NCBI RefSeq assembly: GCF_028769735.1
Contig: NC_088172.1
Location: 60,853,075 to 60,917,074, forward strand
Reading direction: 5' to 3'
Source: Zonotrichia leucophrys gambelii
Lineage: Eukaryota > Chordata > Aves > Passeriformes > Passerellidae
Length of the DNA: 64,000 bases
Each line of letters starts with the position of its first letter. The first letter of the stretch is position 1. The position numbers and the translations under genes were made by a program. Shown piece by piece: positions 1 to 13,778 of this stretch. The notes beneath the pieces are model-generated. The model saw only the letters and a list, made by a program, of their open reading frames with translations, searched no databases and was not told the DNA's origin.

Positions 1-3000
1 TATCTAAAATACTAAACAACAACTAATAATGCCCAGAACTTCAAAACTATCAGGTGAGTTTACTTCAGTAACAGTGAAAAAGCTATTCGCCAAATTAAAC
101 ACACTGAAAACAGTCTTTATTAGTGTCTAGCACGTTATAAAAACTGGCAAATAATTGATGTATGTAGTGAAAAAAAAAAACAGGGAAGAAATCTTGTGGC
201 TTTTGCCACAGTTATAAACAGGTGTAATTATAAATTTGAAGTGAATTGAAAGTGAGCAGAGTCAGATGCAAAAGACAGGCCACTTCTAAAATTAAATCAG
301 TGCAAGATGTCATATGTGTCTTCATGAACAAGTATGTCCCTAGAAATTTTGGCAATGAACTTGGTGAGAAAGGAAAAACTCCTGATCTAATTCTCACTTC
401 AGGTGAAACTGTTGAGTCCAGCTGTTAAGCACAGATTAGGAGTGACATCAGAATTCAAGATTCTGAATACTGATGAATGGTGGAGTATTTGATTCTGTAA
501 TTTACCAAGCAAAATAATTTAAGAAATTCCATTTTTATAATGCAGTTTAAATTTCAAAGATTTTTTTTTTAAAGATTTTAGGGAGGGTATTGTGGGACAG
601 ACGTAAATACGTAAGTCTTACCTCAAGTCTAAAGGTCATAACAACAGACTGTTTTGAGGAACTATTAATATTCCCATGCAGCTCCAGGTCAGATTCAGGG
701 ATTTTACCTCAAAAACTCATGGATATAAAGGCTCTGTCTAGTTGCCTCTTTTCCTCACATTAATTTGTCTCTAATTCCATTCTCTACCTCCTATTCTCCT
801 TCACTTTAGACTCTCACTTTCTTATATATTCTAACATATGCATAGTACATAGATGCATTGAGTGTAAGACAGAAAGTTCAAATCAAGTTCATTAGCTGAC
901 AAATGGATGCTATTTTCTCAAATCCCTGATTTCGTTTATAAGGTAAATGGAAAAAATTGAAAATTAATTTATGTTACATGTGGAACTGCATATGGCAGTA
1001 GAAGCGGCCTAGAATTTATGAGAATAATCTGTTTAATTAAGCTTTCAAGTAACAGTGGAAATCCATTTGAAATATCTACTCCCTTTTCATACCATTCAAG
1101 TCAATTTTTATGATGTATTTTTAAAATAATTACTTTTTGAGGTAATATTTATATTAATTTCTCATCGTTCTAACCCATACTTTTCTCACTTTCCCAGACA
1201 GAAAGACCTCTAGCTAAGTTACAAGTTAAAACACAAAAGAACTTTTTTGGTATAATAAATGTCAAATGATACAAACTCCGAGCTTGCAGACTTAAGTTCA
1301 ATAGAGAAAGCAATTCTTGGTATGTGTCAAGGGCGTGAGACCTTCAAGACAAACCAGTCACAAATCTACTAGGGAGGTCAAACACAATGATTGAAAAACT
1401 CCTGTTTCCCTGAGATCAGAAAGACTTGTGATATGAAAATTTTTTATCTACTTTTATTTATTTTATTATTATTATTTATTAAGTCAAATAATCCTGAAAA
1501 ATAAGATTATTATATTATATTAAATGCCTAAATCTGTTTTGTTGTAATTCTTGTAAGAACAACCCTCCAGTAATTAAAATACTCAATTCAGAATTCCAGT
1601 TGGACCATCCAACTAAAGAGTAAAATTTAATCTATTATTTCATAGGGATTTGTGGTTAGATTATAATCTATATATTTCCATATGTATCCAATCATATGCT
1701 GTTGTATCAACTAAAGCACTAATGTTTTGTATGTCAGACTCCAAGGCTATGAATTTGAAAATCTAGAGGAAGATGTTTTAATTCTATAAACTAAGAACTT
1801 TATCTATTAATACTAAAAGAGAAAATTTCAAATGGAAGTTTTCTGAGTCCAAGGTCTAATTTGAGGATGTAAAGTTTACACTTTCTCCTTACTTCCAAAT
1901 CTAGAGAAATCTCTTTTTAGTGAAACCAATACAGCAGTTCAATCTGATTACAAAAAAAATAAATTCCAATTGCATTAAACAATATTTAAGAGAAGACCTA
2001 ATCTGGTCATGATGGTTTGGACAAGAACAGTGAAAGATGAAAGACATTTAAATTGCTCTTTTCACAGAGACAGTTAAAATGTAGCTGCAAAAACCACCCC
2101 AGAATTAAGGGAATCAACTTGGTGACATGTTCCTAAATGTGTAAGATTTCCAGACTAATCAAATGCAGCTGGCTATGATTAGCCAGTCTTTAATAATAAC
2201 AAAATACATTGCACTGCAAACTGTCTTTTCAGCTTCATACATCTTAAACTGTCGGTAACAATTTTTGAGGTTTAATTGTGATCGTAATTATAGTGAACAG
2301 AATAATGAGCACACAATACATCATTTGATGACAATTCCTTTGTAAAAATGCCTAACAGCTCAAGTTCAGGAAAAGCAGAAAGCCTTGATTCTCATTGTTC
2401 TGTTGCACCCCTGTAGAATTCTAATATTTTAAATATATTCCTTAACAAATGACCTTATTAAGACCTGTGTATAAGTTGCCAGTACAAATTAGAATTTTAT
2501 TGCACTAATGCAATAAAAGCAGAGAGATGGGACTTTTACCATTGAAAATGAGTTGAAGGTATATAAAAACATGTAGTTACTGACTCCTCTAATGAATCTA
2601 GACCTCCAATTGACATTTCATTCTTATACAAGCTGCAGTCTATCACCATGTGCTTACTATGGGTTTTAACTACTACAAAGATCATGACAGTGACTGAACC
2701 TTTGAGATTTCATTGCAATTTCTAGATCTGCAGGAGAGTGACAGGGTTTCTGGATGTGCTTCACCTGCTTTGTGTTTATCTACATGCATCCAGAAGCAAA
2801 TAATAACTGTAGTCTTTATAAAAGTCCTTCTTTGCCTATTTATTGCTTCTCTCTTGGTGTGGCATATGGGAAAGAAGCGCAAAAGAGACAGGAACATTAC
2901 TTGAGGGATGTCCATTCTCAACCAAGGAATCTTAAAAAAATTTAAGTCCATGCTTTAAGTAGTTTGCATTGAATGACCTCCCTGCCCCTTTAACATAAAT

Positions 3001-3097
3001 ACAACAATAAAAGGCAACATAATCCAAGCATTTATGAAGGACAGATCAGACAGCTCTAAGGTTCTAGATTTAGCTTTGTGTTAAATGACAAGGAAAG
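1..3097. other. AT-rich unique DNA, no gene seen
   Basis: This stretch is AT-rich and holds no recognisable exon, RNA gene or repeat family. Open frames do not exceed about 90 codons and the best of them (around 2.7-2.95 kb) overlap one another on both strands, which is the pattern of chance frames. AT-only low-complexity DNA lies around 1440-1525. A short perfect palindrome with homeodomain-like TAAT cores is at 2169-2186 and is listed separately. I see nothing else in it. Confidence 0.6.
2169..2186. promoter_or_regulatory. 7-bp palindrome in a TAAT-rich, E-box-containing context
   Basis: The arms CTGGCTA and TAGCCAG are perfect inverted repeats around a TGAT spacer. A CTAATCA core lies about 10 bases upstream and a CAGCTG E-box overlaps the left arm. 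Clustered homeodomain- and bHLH-type motifs are common in vertebrate conserved enhancers, but short motifs like these also arise by chance. Regulatory function is an inference only. Confidence 0.15.
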
Positions 3098-3653
3098 CCT
3101 GGGCTGTCATCTGGTTGAGGGAGGTGCTTTTTGCCTTTAACTCAGCACTGGAGAGGCCACAGTTGGAGTTCTGTCCTCAGCTTGGGCTCATCAGCACAAG
3201 AGAGATATGAAGCTACAGGAAAGACCCAACAAAGGGCTGTGAATGTGATTAAGGAACTGGAGAATCTCTCCTATAAGGAAAGAGAGATCGGGCTTTTCAG
3301 CCTGGAGAGAAGGCTCAAAGGAAATCTTGCCATTGTATAAAAACACCTGAAAGGAAGTAGAAAAGAGGATAGAGCCAGGCACTTTCCAGTGGAGAACAGC
3401 GGCAGGTGAAGAGATAGTGGACAAAAACTGAAATACAGAAGGCTCCATCTAAGCTTCAGGAAACTGAGCTGCCAGGAGGGTGACTAGGCATTAGCACAGG
3501 TTGCCCAGGGAGATTGCAGAGGTCTCCAACCTTGGAGATATTCAAAAGATGTCTGGACATAATCATGGGCAACCAGACCTAGGTGACCCTGCTTGAGCAG
3601 GGGGAGTGGAAAATGTGAACTTCAGGGGTCCCATCCAACCTCAAACAGTCTGA
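3098..3653 (+). mobile_element. CR1 LINE, 5'-truncated 3' end (ORF2 C-terminus and 3' UTR)
   Basis: This is the decayed 3' part of a chicken-repeat-1 non-LTR retrotransposon in sense orientation. It begins near the conserved segment encoding the end of the reverse transcriptase (GAGGCCACA followed by a GGAGTTCTGTCC-type stretch). It continues through a frame with ELENLSYKE and GLFSLERR, which matches the usual CR1 C-terminal order. It ends in the 3' UTR signature GTGACCCTGCTTGAGCAG followed by CCCATCCAACCTCAAACAGT. Stop codons and indels interrupt the frame (the open part ends at 3340), and the usual ATTCTGTGATTCTG tail is missing or eroded. Severe 5' truncation is normal for CR1. The element is non-autonomous and old. 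Confidence 0.9.
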
Positions 3654-6600
3654 GGCAGGCACAGGCCAACACTTAGTTTGTACAGCAATTTCTGCCAAAG
3701 CCAACCTGCAGCATCATGTAAACTTCTTCTCACATGAAGACACCAAAAGGATTTGTGGAATCCATCAGAAAGGCATTAAAGAGTATTATCCTCTCTGTTC
3801 TAGTAGTCTCTCAAGCAGCTGGTTGCATCTAATACAGATAGAATATGTACTGTGCTATTAAGACATCTCTTTTTCTGCATTAAACACATTGTGCATGCAT
3901 GTAATTTAGTAAAATAAAAGTAATTTCCTTGCACAGGATGAAATTAGACTGCTTATTTTTCCTTTTTAATATCAACAGAACAATGGCTCTTCAAAAAACT
4001 AATTGAAATCGGCATAAAAACACTATAATCACTATTCATTTTGCAGAAAAAAAGAGGTTCTGCAAAGCAACTCATCTACCTTAGCACTTTCTATAGCATC
4101 TGTGTAGTGTATAAGAAAAGGGACATGAATATTCAATAAAATTGTTTCCTAAGATTTATATACAAGGAAAAATAAACCCTTTCTCCTCTTAAGGTGCTTG
4201 CAGTCCATTTGCGTGTGGTAACAAGTGACTTAAATCAACATCAGCAACCTTAAAGCAAATATAAGCTTTTATACATTTCACATTTTTTATGACTATAAAC
4301 AAGAAAGCAACAATTTTCTTTGGTGCTGAGGTTTTTCTGGAGCAGCATTAGGGAAATTTCCCTGGCTGTATACCTTAAATCAGCTACCACCCAAGCATCT
4401 GGCCACATGCTGGTGACACAGAGAGGCTCAGAGGAGCTGCAGGGTGTCTTTGCTGTGGGACCTGCATCTGGCCCACTTCATTTCACTTGAGTGAAGGCAC
4501 CTCCCTAGCTCAGGCACCTCTGGTTTTATTCATCTTTAGTGGAGGCAGCTGCATGCTGATAAGCAAGGTCAGTAATTACTGCAGCATGGGGAAGCTCTTT
4601 GAGCCATGCTGATTTCAGGGCAGGATCTCTGCTGGTTGCTTTTTTTTCCCACTCAGTCACTTTTTTGGTTTTTCCTTAGACTCAGCTTCTGATTCACTGA
4701 TCTGCTGCCCATCACTTTCCTGGAAGGAAAACATACCCCAGAAAACATCCCAGCATTGCCACCCAAAAGGAACCAATTTATTTATTTTTTTTTTTCACTA
4801 TCATCTGGCCTAGTGTCCTTTATAAAGCTCCAAAGAAATGGCTGTTAGGTTTCCCTCTTTTCTTCCTATGTTTTAAGAAAAAGAAAACAGGCACATTTTA
4901 GTATAGTTTAGTATATAAACAACCTCAAAGCAGTATGATAGTAGGAATTTATGTTTCTGAAGGTGTTTTCTAGGTCTGGTAAATTCAGGGTAGCTTGCTC
5001 CTTTATGTGACAACCTACCTGCATTTTTATAGGGCGGGCCAATGAAATCCTCTGGCTGATTTTTTTGAAGTAAGAGGTGTGCTGTAAATTAATCTTCAAG
5101 CTATCTTTGCTGTAACATTTCTTATCCCTGCCCTCTGTTCTGTCTTTTTTCTGACTTCTTCAGTCTTGGCTTCTTGCCTTTTTGGCTCACCTACCTGAAA
5201 ATTTTAAGTGACACAAGTGGGGTTTTTTTTTTGTCTGAAGGTGCCTTATACTTTTATTCTTCTATTCTATATATTCTGACAACAGTTTTCCTTAAAGTCT
5301 GTTAGTAACCAATGTTGTCTATGTGGTATAATTGGATGAATATAATTTTAAAATTGGTAAATATGGTAATCAATTTTATTTTACAAATTAATAAAATGAA
5401 TGAATCGGTTGATTGATTATTTGGAAGGTAAGAAAAATAAAACCAAACCACAACCATCCTCTCCCTTCAGTCAAGAATTTGAGAGACAAATATGCATTGA
5501 GTTCAGGAAAGATTTTATTCCATGAGTACCCTGATGTTAAGGGAGACTAATTTTGCTTAAAGATATGCAATTTATAACTATAAATGGTGCTTAGTTTTTG
5601 TGCATTTTTTCTCCTGAATAACGACAGCTAAAAATGGGCATTTAATTTAAAGTTGTCTACAGATCCTGCCTAATTAAAGGAAAGAGAGAGGCATTTCTAA
5701 ACTGGCCTACTCATACTCTGGGAAGCTCTGAGTGCCAGATCAATCTTCCAAGAGCTGCTTTCCCCAGGTTGTTCATGTAGGAAGCATATAGGATGATTCA
5801 TTTGGCACATCTTGCCTGACTCATAGACCCCTTAGGAACCCTGCTCGAGGTACATACGATTTTGGGTGAAAACTGAGATTATTGGGGAGGGGGGTCTTTT
5901 GGTTTACTCTATTGTGTATAACATTTAAACTCTTACTCAATCTGAGTCCAAATAGTTAAAGTCAAAGTTCTTTTATAAATATAACAAAAAGGAATGGAAA
6001 ATTTTAATTGATCTTTGTAATCTCTAAATCCATATATCAGTGCAGAAGACCAGTACGGATGTTTATCAAATGACTAAATAAAAAATTAGACTTATCATAT
6101 TTGTCAGTATGGCACAGCTAGCAACACCTGAATTTAGCATTTGGAGTTTGTTTCCTTTAACCAACAGTTTTCTTCTACTAAGACAGAAAACTAAGATATG
6201 AAAGACAACTTTGAAGAAATCATCTGTGACATACCATCAAAATAGATCATAATTCGCATTTGCTTATGAAATAGTCCCATGTGCATTAATCACTCGGAGT
6301 CTTTGGCAAGGGCTCCTCATATCTGTGTTTCATGGAAGATCAGTTCTTGGCAGCTCTGTCTAACAAGGTTCACAGAAATAGCAGACTTGAAAAGTAAAAC
6401 CCTAGAATATAGAAATAACAGTGAAAAGAATCTGTATCTCTGCTATTTTCCCCTCACCCCATATTTTTTCTTAGACTTTGCTATGTTGCTTTAACATTTA
6501 ATTTTCTATGGGAAGAAGTAGAAATAGATGCAGAAAATGTTTGTTACCAATTTTCATCTGTTTTGCTGTGGATTATTATTGCTTCCAGTCTTACATATGG

Positions 6601-9517
6601 TTAGTGGCTAGTGGCATTGCCACTCCAGTTTCAGTCTGTCAGGCAATGGAAATGAGCCAGATCATTTATAGCTTCATCTGTGGTACAGAAAGGAAGAGGC
6701 AAAGCAATGTTCAAGAAGACAAGCCCATGCTCAGTTTTGAAGTGAGACCTATTTATCACTTCAAGAAATGATCTGATACAAGTAGAAAACACACACAAGA
6801 AGGCATAATGTAGATTAACACTGAAGAGAAGCAGTAGCACATGGCATGATGCTACTGCAAAAGAGCAGATCCTCTCAGAAGTTTAAACTCAGGTAAATTT
6901 GTCAGATAGGTTTGAAAGAAACCATATGGGGAATTGTGTTTTTTGTGTTCACAGCTGCCTCACTATCAGGTGGGCTACACATGGCAAGTGAAGGCTCCTC
7001 ATCCATACACCCAACCCAGCCAAGCAGTGACATCTCCACCACCACCATCACCTCATTTCCTGTAAGGATTTTGTAATTTACCTCCCAATGTGCTTTCTGG
7101 TATACAGGCCACTCCACCAAGAAAACCAGGTCAGATCATAGGTGTGGCAAGCCATTTGTCTGGGAGTGTCTGCTAATGTAAGATTAGAGGATAAGAACAG
7201 ATAATGGAAATATTTAGCTCATTTGACCTTCCCAGCAATCAGTAGCAAGATTTCTAGAAATTTCCTGACCTAGAATTTGAATTCAAGTCATGATGTAAAA
7301 TAGCCACAGCTGAAATTACTTTATGCTTGATGTATTTAAAAACTTTGTGTGAAAATAGTCTCTTTTGTGGGAAAAGAAATGCTTCCTTTTGATTTCAGTC
7401 TGATCCCAATAATAGCACTCAGTTTACAAGAAACAGTAAATAATCAATTTTACCTACATTTACTGCAACATTCACTGCTGCGTAATTTCATCATCTCCCT
7501 CCAGCTAAACTTTTTTTCCAAGCAGCAATTTCAAATGAATCATCCTTAATATAAAAACATTCCCACACCACATCTATGTGTTAATCTTATTACTCATAAT
7601 TATACTTTTTTCTATTTTACTGTATATATTGATTTTGAGAAATCTCTGTGGAAAAATGAAAACATGAGATCTATAAATTTTTATTGATAGAAAGAGCAGC
7701 CTCCAAGAAACAGCAACCACTGAAGTAATTTTCTGGTACCAGATATTGATCACACTTGAGGTAACTAGAACATTTGTTCAAATAACAGGTATGACTAATA
7801 TAACTAAGATGTGTAACAGACACATGATTCCCTGAAATAGTGGTTGAATATTGCAATGCAAATCTAAGTTAATTCATTCAGCATTTTGAATTATTTAATC
7901 TACCTGAGTTTGTCTAAGTGATCTTTACCCTTGAAAAAACCTGTTCAAAGACAGAGTATTTGAAATTAAAATTTTCTGTCAGCTCCAGTGACCAGTTTCC
8001 CAAAAAACAACATTAACACTGATTAACCTTGCACAGAACTTCTCTGAAAGTAATTTTTTCCCCATTCTCTCAGTCTGCAGTTATCTAGATGAGAAACAAG
8101 GTAGAAGTTAGTCTTTGCTTCAGGAAATATAAGACAATCACATGTGAAAACTGCCAACATGTACATTACAGAGTAACAAAGAAAAAATATTACAGAATAC
8201 TTTAAATGTGACAGTACCCATCTAGGCATTTATTATGACAAAATATAGACTCATAAAAAATCAAAATAACTATTCTTTGGGATTAATTTTGCATACATAT
8301 TTTTGATTTCTGAGAAGCAAAAACATAAAAGGCAATTAGAAATGGGAAAAAGGTTTTGTAAAAAAATAAAGGAAAACCACTTAATTCTTCTTGGATGCTT
8401 ATGACAGCACAAAGAAATTTGAGAAATATTTCCCTCTGGCAAACATATATTCTTCTGTTGCTTAAATGTTCACTCTTTACTACTACAACAATAAATATAT
8501 TGAAGTAGATTACCTGCAAAGAATAGAATTTTTCCTGGGTTCCTTTTTATTTTTTTTTTAATTTAATGTTCTCTTTTTGTAACTAAAAATAATTAATTCA
8601 CATCCATTTTTTTCAGTATTTATACCTCACAAATGGCAGTTTTTCAGATGTTAAGAAATCAGATGTGAGAAAGTCTCTTTTTCAACTGAGTCAGCTCTGA
8701 CAAAGGGCTAAAATTTATAATTGATATGTATGAAGAAAAGTAACAAAATAGGACCCAATAACATTTTGACTATTTTTCTAATTTCCTGGATTCAGTTCTT
8801 TGGCACAAGAGCTTCATAGTTGATATTCTTTATCTCAATTCCATATTATCAATATGGTATTTTATATTGCTATCACTGAAGAGAAAAGTCTTTTTCTGTA
8901 TATTCTGTCTTTCTTTAAGCACTAAGGCTATTTACTTTCATTTGCATAGGAAAATGAGGCAAGGTGATGGAAATTTTTGTGTCTAGCTATTCCTGATTGA
9001 ACACTAAATTCTTAAATATCACTAAATGGAGAGTTACTTTATTAACAGATCAGCTTCATATTCTCACAGCACTGCTTACTTGGCTTTTTTTGGAATAAGA
9101 ATATTTTTAAGAAAAAATTTGGTTGATTGAAAATCAATCATAAAAAGACCTTATATGATCACTCAATCTGACTTAACTTTGATCTTGGTATTCAACCTTG
9201 CAGTTCTACTGAGTCCAGTAACTTGTGATTTGATTGATAAAATCATTCTTTTTGAGTGAATGATCCAGCAGAGTTTAGCTGAATTTTACATGAACTACTA
9301 TGACTAGTGTACAGAACTCACCTGTTTTCTTGGTGACTATAGAGATCCATTCTTCCATTCTTCATTACATGGTGACAAAATCCTAATACGCTTAGAAAAT
9401 TCTACTAATGTCCCATATGTTTTGTTAGATTTTTCTTGTTTCTATGAAACATCCTTTCCTTGTAAAATCTTTCTTTTCAGTACTATATAATGTTTTTGCC
9501 CTTATCATAACAAGGAG

Positions 9518-9600
9518 ATATATATATATATATATATATGCACATATATTTATATCTATATCTATATCAATCTCCTATATGTATATCTATAATATTTTGT
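9518..9600. repeat. (TA)n microsatellite grading into TATATC-type repeats
   Basis: A perfect AT dinucleotide run covers 9518-9539 (11 units). Irregular ATATTTATATCTATATCTATATC sequence with six-base periodicity follows. Runs of this kind are length-polymorphic; no function is implied. Confidence 0.85.
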
Positions 9601-10007
9601 GTGACTCATGAAAACAAAGGACAAAGCAAAACAGAAAATAAAGCAGAGATAGAAGATCTCTGGAATTATTAAGACATATTTGTAAAGACTAGAGGACTGA
9701 AATGAATTTTATCATTGACTATCAAAATGCTTTAGAGATTAAATTTAAATAGATATTCTTTACCAAAAAATTAATACCTTAACATTTAAAAATATTAAAT
9801 TTACCCAAGTGATCTTGAAAGCTCTTTACATTCAGTAGTTCTTGCAATGTGAATGAAAAACAGGGTACTTAGTCAGAATCAAGTTAAAAGCATACGGCTG
9901 CTTTGATGGGAAAGTTTACAGAATAATTTTTCAGTACTTCTTAGGAACAAGCATATTTAAGCATGAAATCTTCCGGCTTTCTTGGGCAGACAGAAGCAAA
10001 ACTTCCC

Positions 10008-10031
10008 TTTTTTTTTTTTTTTTTTTTTTTT
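10008..10031. repeat. Poly(T) run, 24 bases
   Basis: An uninterrupted run of 24 T residues is flanked by CCC on the left and CCTTTCCCC on the right, so the whole block is a polypyrimidine tract. It could in principle be the poly(A) tail of a minus-strand retrocopy. However, I find no recognisable retrocopied body in the roughly 500 bases to its right, so I call it a simple homopolymer. Confidence 0.85.
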
Positions 10032-13000
10032 CCTTTCCCCAAATGCTAATGCAATTAATTAGGGAGGAAGGGTTGGGTCACTGTGATATTCATTTCTGGA
10101 ATAAAAGTCCCACTGTCTTCAACCAAGCCTGTATTTAACTCCTTGCATTTTGCTTTTAATTTCCCAGTGGATTAAATCAGTAGCTCACTGATGAAAACCA
10201 AGAAAATAACCAGGAAAATGTCTGGAAAAAACTTTCACAAAAACCAAACAACACAGTTTCAAATTTTTTAATTTGACCACACAATTGGCCTCACTTACTT
10301 AAACACTCAAAACTCAAATTTCAGCCAGTTCTTCCAGGAAATTTGATCCTGTGACATCTCTTTATTTACAATTCTAATAAAAGTGGCATGATGTAAAAAT
10401 TCTTCTGAAAGCTAAAAATAATCAGCTACTGTGAGTTTATGGTGTAGGTTCAGCTTCAGTGTAAGAAAAAACTGCATGTTTGTATAAATTCAACTGCCTG
10501 AAAAAATCTCCACTCAAACCTAATCTTACTTAGGTGGCTTGTTAACAGTTAAAAGAACCAAATTTAGCTGTGTATTTTGGACAGATTAGTTCCATAGGAT
10601 GAGTGATAGAAAGCAGTACAAGGAGCAAACACATGAAAAAAAAAAAAGAAAACAAAATGGTAACCTAGCTTTAAAAGTTTCAGTGTTGAATGGCTTTTCT
10701 TACTTCAGGGAAGACTCAGATGATATATCCAGTGGAAGGGGGAGCAGGATGTCTTTAGATCAAAGAGGCAAAACAGACATTCTGAGGTCTGAATTCCTGA
10801 TAGGACATTTAGTGTCTTGGTTTCAAATTTGGTGTTTAAACAGTAAAAAATCTTTTTTTTTTCTTGACAAGCTAGCACTCAAGCCTAACACCTCTACCTT
10901 TTGCTGATCTTAAATCCACTGAGTCTTCAGCTTTTCTCTGCATATCTGCCTTTGAGAGCTCTTCTCTTCAAGAACTCTTGGCTGTTTTCTTGCCATATGA
11001 CCTCATGTGCATATCTCCAAAGGCAGTACTGACCCAAGAGTTTGTTCAGGGGTTGATACACATCTGCTAAAGAGCCCTGCCGGAATGATGCAGAACTGTG
11101 GACTTCTGCTTGATCATGGAGTAAGGGTCCTCTCTCTCGCTGCTTCTCCCACTGAGTGGGAGTTAATATATGGCATCCTAATTAATTTTTATTTTCTCCC
11201 TAAAAAGGAAATTTAGTTTGTGTCCTTTAGGCCTTTGCTACACTTTTCTGTATTGACAAAGATAATGTCAGAAGTAGAAGCACTCACCTCTATAGAACTG
11301 TTATAAACCCACTTGAAAAATAACAAAGAAACTAACAGCCCTGATTTTTAGTTTGCAACTTTAATCATGATCTTTTAATAATCTCTTTTCATGTAATTAG
11401 CTTATATAACAAATGTATACCCCAGGTGGATACTCATAGAGTTGATCTTTTGAATGGCATGACATTAAGGTCACGAGTTGTTATATTTTCCTTGATCTGA
11501 ATGGATGCCTGATACAGTCACAAATTATATAGCCCCATCAGCAGAGGGAATTTTACAGCCTGGCTTTCCTAGAGAATCAAACCCAGAATTTCAGACAATT
11601 TGAAAGTTTTTCCCCACATGTCAGTCTTACAAGCATTGTGAGAATATACTTTTCCTACATTTCAGAAGTACCTATTAGTAGAAATAGAAATATCTCTTGT
11701 TTAGACTTCCTGTAATCAATCACATAATTAAGAGAGGAAAAATATATACACAAATACAAACTATGGACATTCACTCTCAATTTCTTGTCTTAGATACCTC
11801 AACATTCTCAAATATGTTTTAGTCATTGACCAAATGAGTACTGGATCCTTTTATAATTTTTTAGTGTGTCTTTCAGAAAATAATCTCCTTCCTTTCTTTG
11901 CCAAGATCCCCCTCTTTTCTCACTCTGACATTCTCATAGAAGCACTTCATTTTTTCCCCTTGCTGTTTAGCCAGTAAAGGATAGCAGTAAGAGATTATGA
12001 TTAAGATATTCTTTCTTGCACTAAAGATTTTCTCTTATTGCACTATTAGTAAAGTCACTATTAGCAATTAAGCATTGTGCTACATAATTTTCTTTTTCTA
12101 CAGCCTTATAATCCTTGTTGGGAGGCTGTAATACTGACATTTTATTCCATAGTTCATGATGGAGAGAAAGCAGTTAATACTGCTAAAAGCAGCAGAAAAT
12201 CAGAATGTTTATTTATTCCTTGTTTTTGTGAAAGACAAAACACTTGATTTACAGTAGAGGCTTTTGATTTTGATAGCATTGTTTAGCAAAAATTCAAGGT
12301 CAGAGATCTTGTTTAACCTCTTTTCAGTGAATAGCCATCATTTAGAGATTATTTTAATTTTGAGCAGTCCCAAGTAATATTCCTTTGCTTTTCTGTCTTT
12401 AGGTTTAAACGCTATCCATGTGAAATGTTTTTTATAATATTTATCAATTACTATTTCATTATCAGGAATCCAAATACTATTGATACTGGAAAAAAAAAAG
12501 TACAAAATAAATTAATTCAGGAATTTATTATTTAGGTTAATGTGAGAAGTTTGAGAAAAAAGATGTTGAGAAAAGCTACTGAATTTCCTGGGTTTTTTTG
12601 CCACTTTATTTTCTTGTTTTGTCGCTATTTTTCCTCTTTATTTTCTTCTGAAACTGATTTATTTTGTTTGCTGCTTCAGCAATCTTCATTAGTTCACATA
12701 GTTTTATCTCTTTATCTACAGGGTCTAGTAATTTGTTTTATTCTTGGCTTTAAAAACAGAAAATAAAACAAATTATGGAAAGAAGTGAAGGATCTCATAT
12801 AAAATAACAGCCAGAATGGAACATAACCTTGAAATTCAACATGATAATAATGTATTTTGGCAGGTATTGTGAAATGAAACAAATAAGAACTTGTTCAATT
12901 CAAATAAAGTTTCTCTGTTTCTTTGCTTAAGTGCCAGACTTCAGTTTCCAGACTCTTTTCTGGTGTTTAGGCTTCATTTTACAGATAATTGAGCTGGGCC

Positions 13001-13729
13001 ACTAATGATGGTCTAGGAGATATTATGCTGTACTCTTTGTACCATGTTGCCTAAGCTGTGTTTGGAGCACACAAAGACTACAATGTTATTACAATGCCCA
13101 TCTTATTGTTCTGAACAGAAATGATGGAACAGTCTTTGAATTTGTAGGGATTGCTATGCAGCTAAATCCTTTTTCAAAATGTCAGATCTAGAGATTTTAG
13201 TTCAGGAATTTAAAATGCAAAAAAAAAAAAATCCCTCCCCAAAACACTGCAAGTAACTCTTTCTTACCCACAGATGTGTCTGAGGCCCTTTGATGCATCC
13301 TTCCCTCTACAAGTAACAGTCTGATTTTTTGCCTACAAATGCTGCATGAAGACATAGCTGTTCCCTTGAATTACATGCCTTTGCTTTCTTGGTGAGTAGA
13401 GTACATACACAGGACTCTTGCTTCATCTTCCTCAGCCCAGAAAAACCTTATTTGTATGAATGACCCACAATCAATTCCTCGCATTCTGCTTCCTTGTATA
13501 TAAATATCAGACAACATGACCATGACACCTCTGACTCCTGGAGGTTAGGTAAACTACAGACAATATGCCAGGTTGCTGACTGGTGACAAAATGCTTCTCT
13601 TTGTGGGAATAAAAAGGGTTTGCCAATGATTATTTGAATAAGGCAGTTAGAAAAATGCTAAATGTTAAAGACTGTCTTACTTTCACACAAGAGCCTGAAT
13701 TTTCAACTCTTCCCTCCCACCTCTCTCCT

Positions 13730-13778
13730 TTACATGGAAACTGATGGTTTTGAATTACATGGAAACTGATGGTTTTGA
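13730..13778. repeat. 25-bp tandem duplication
   Basis: The 25-base unit beginning TTACATGGAAACTGATGG and ending TTTGAA occurs twice head to tail (13730-13754 and 13755-13778). The second copy differs only at its last position. Such near-perfect identity indicates a recent local duplication, probably by replication slippage or microhomology repair. It is not part of any repeat family I recognise. Confidence 0.85.

Noticed and set aside
9110..9135. TTGATTGAAAATCAATCA inverted repeat
   Set aside because: Very short AT-rich stem of the kind expected by chance in this composition.
10008..10031. Poly(T) as the tail of a minus-strand processed pseudogene
   Set aside because: No open or recognisable coding body and no flanking duplication next to it.
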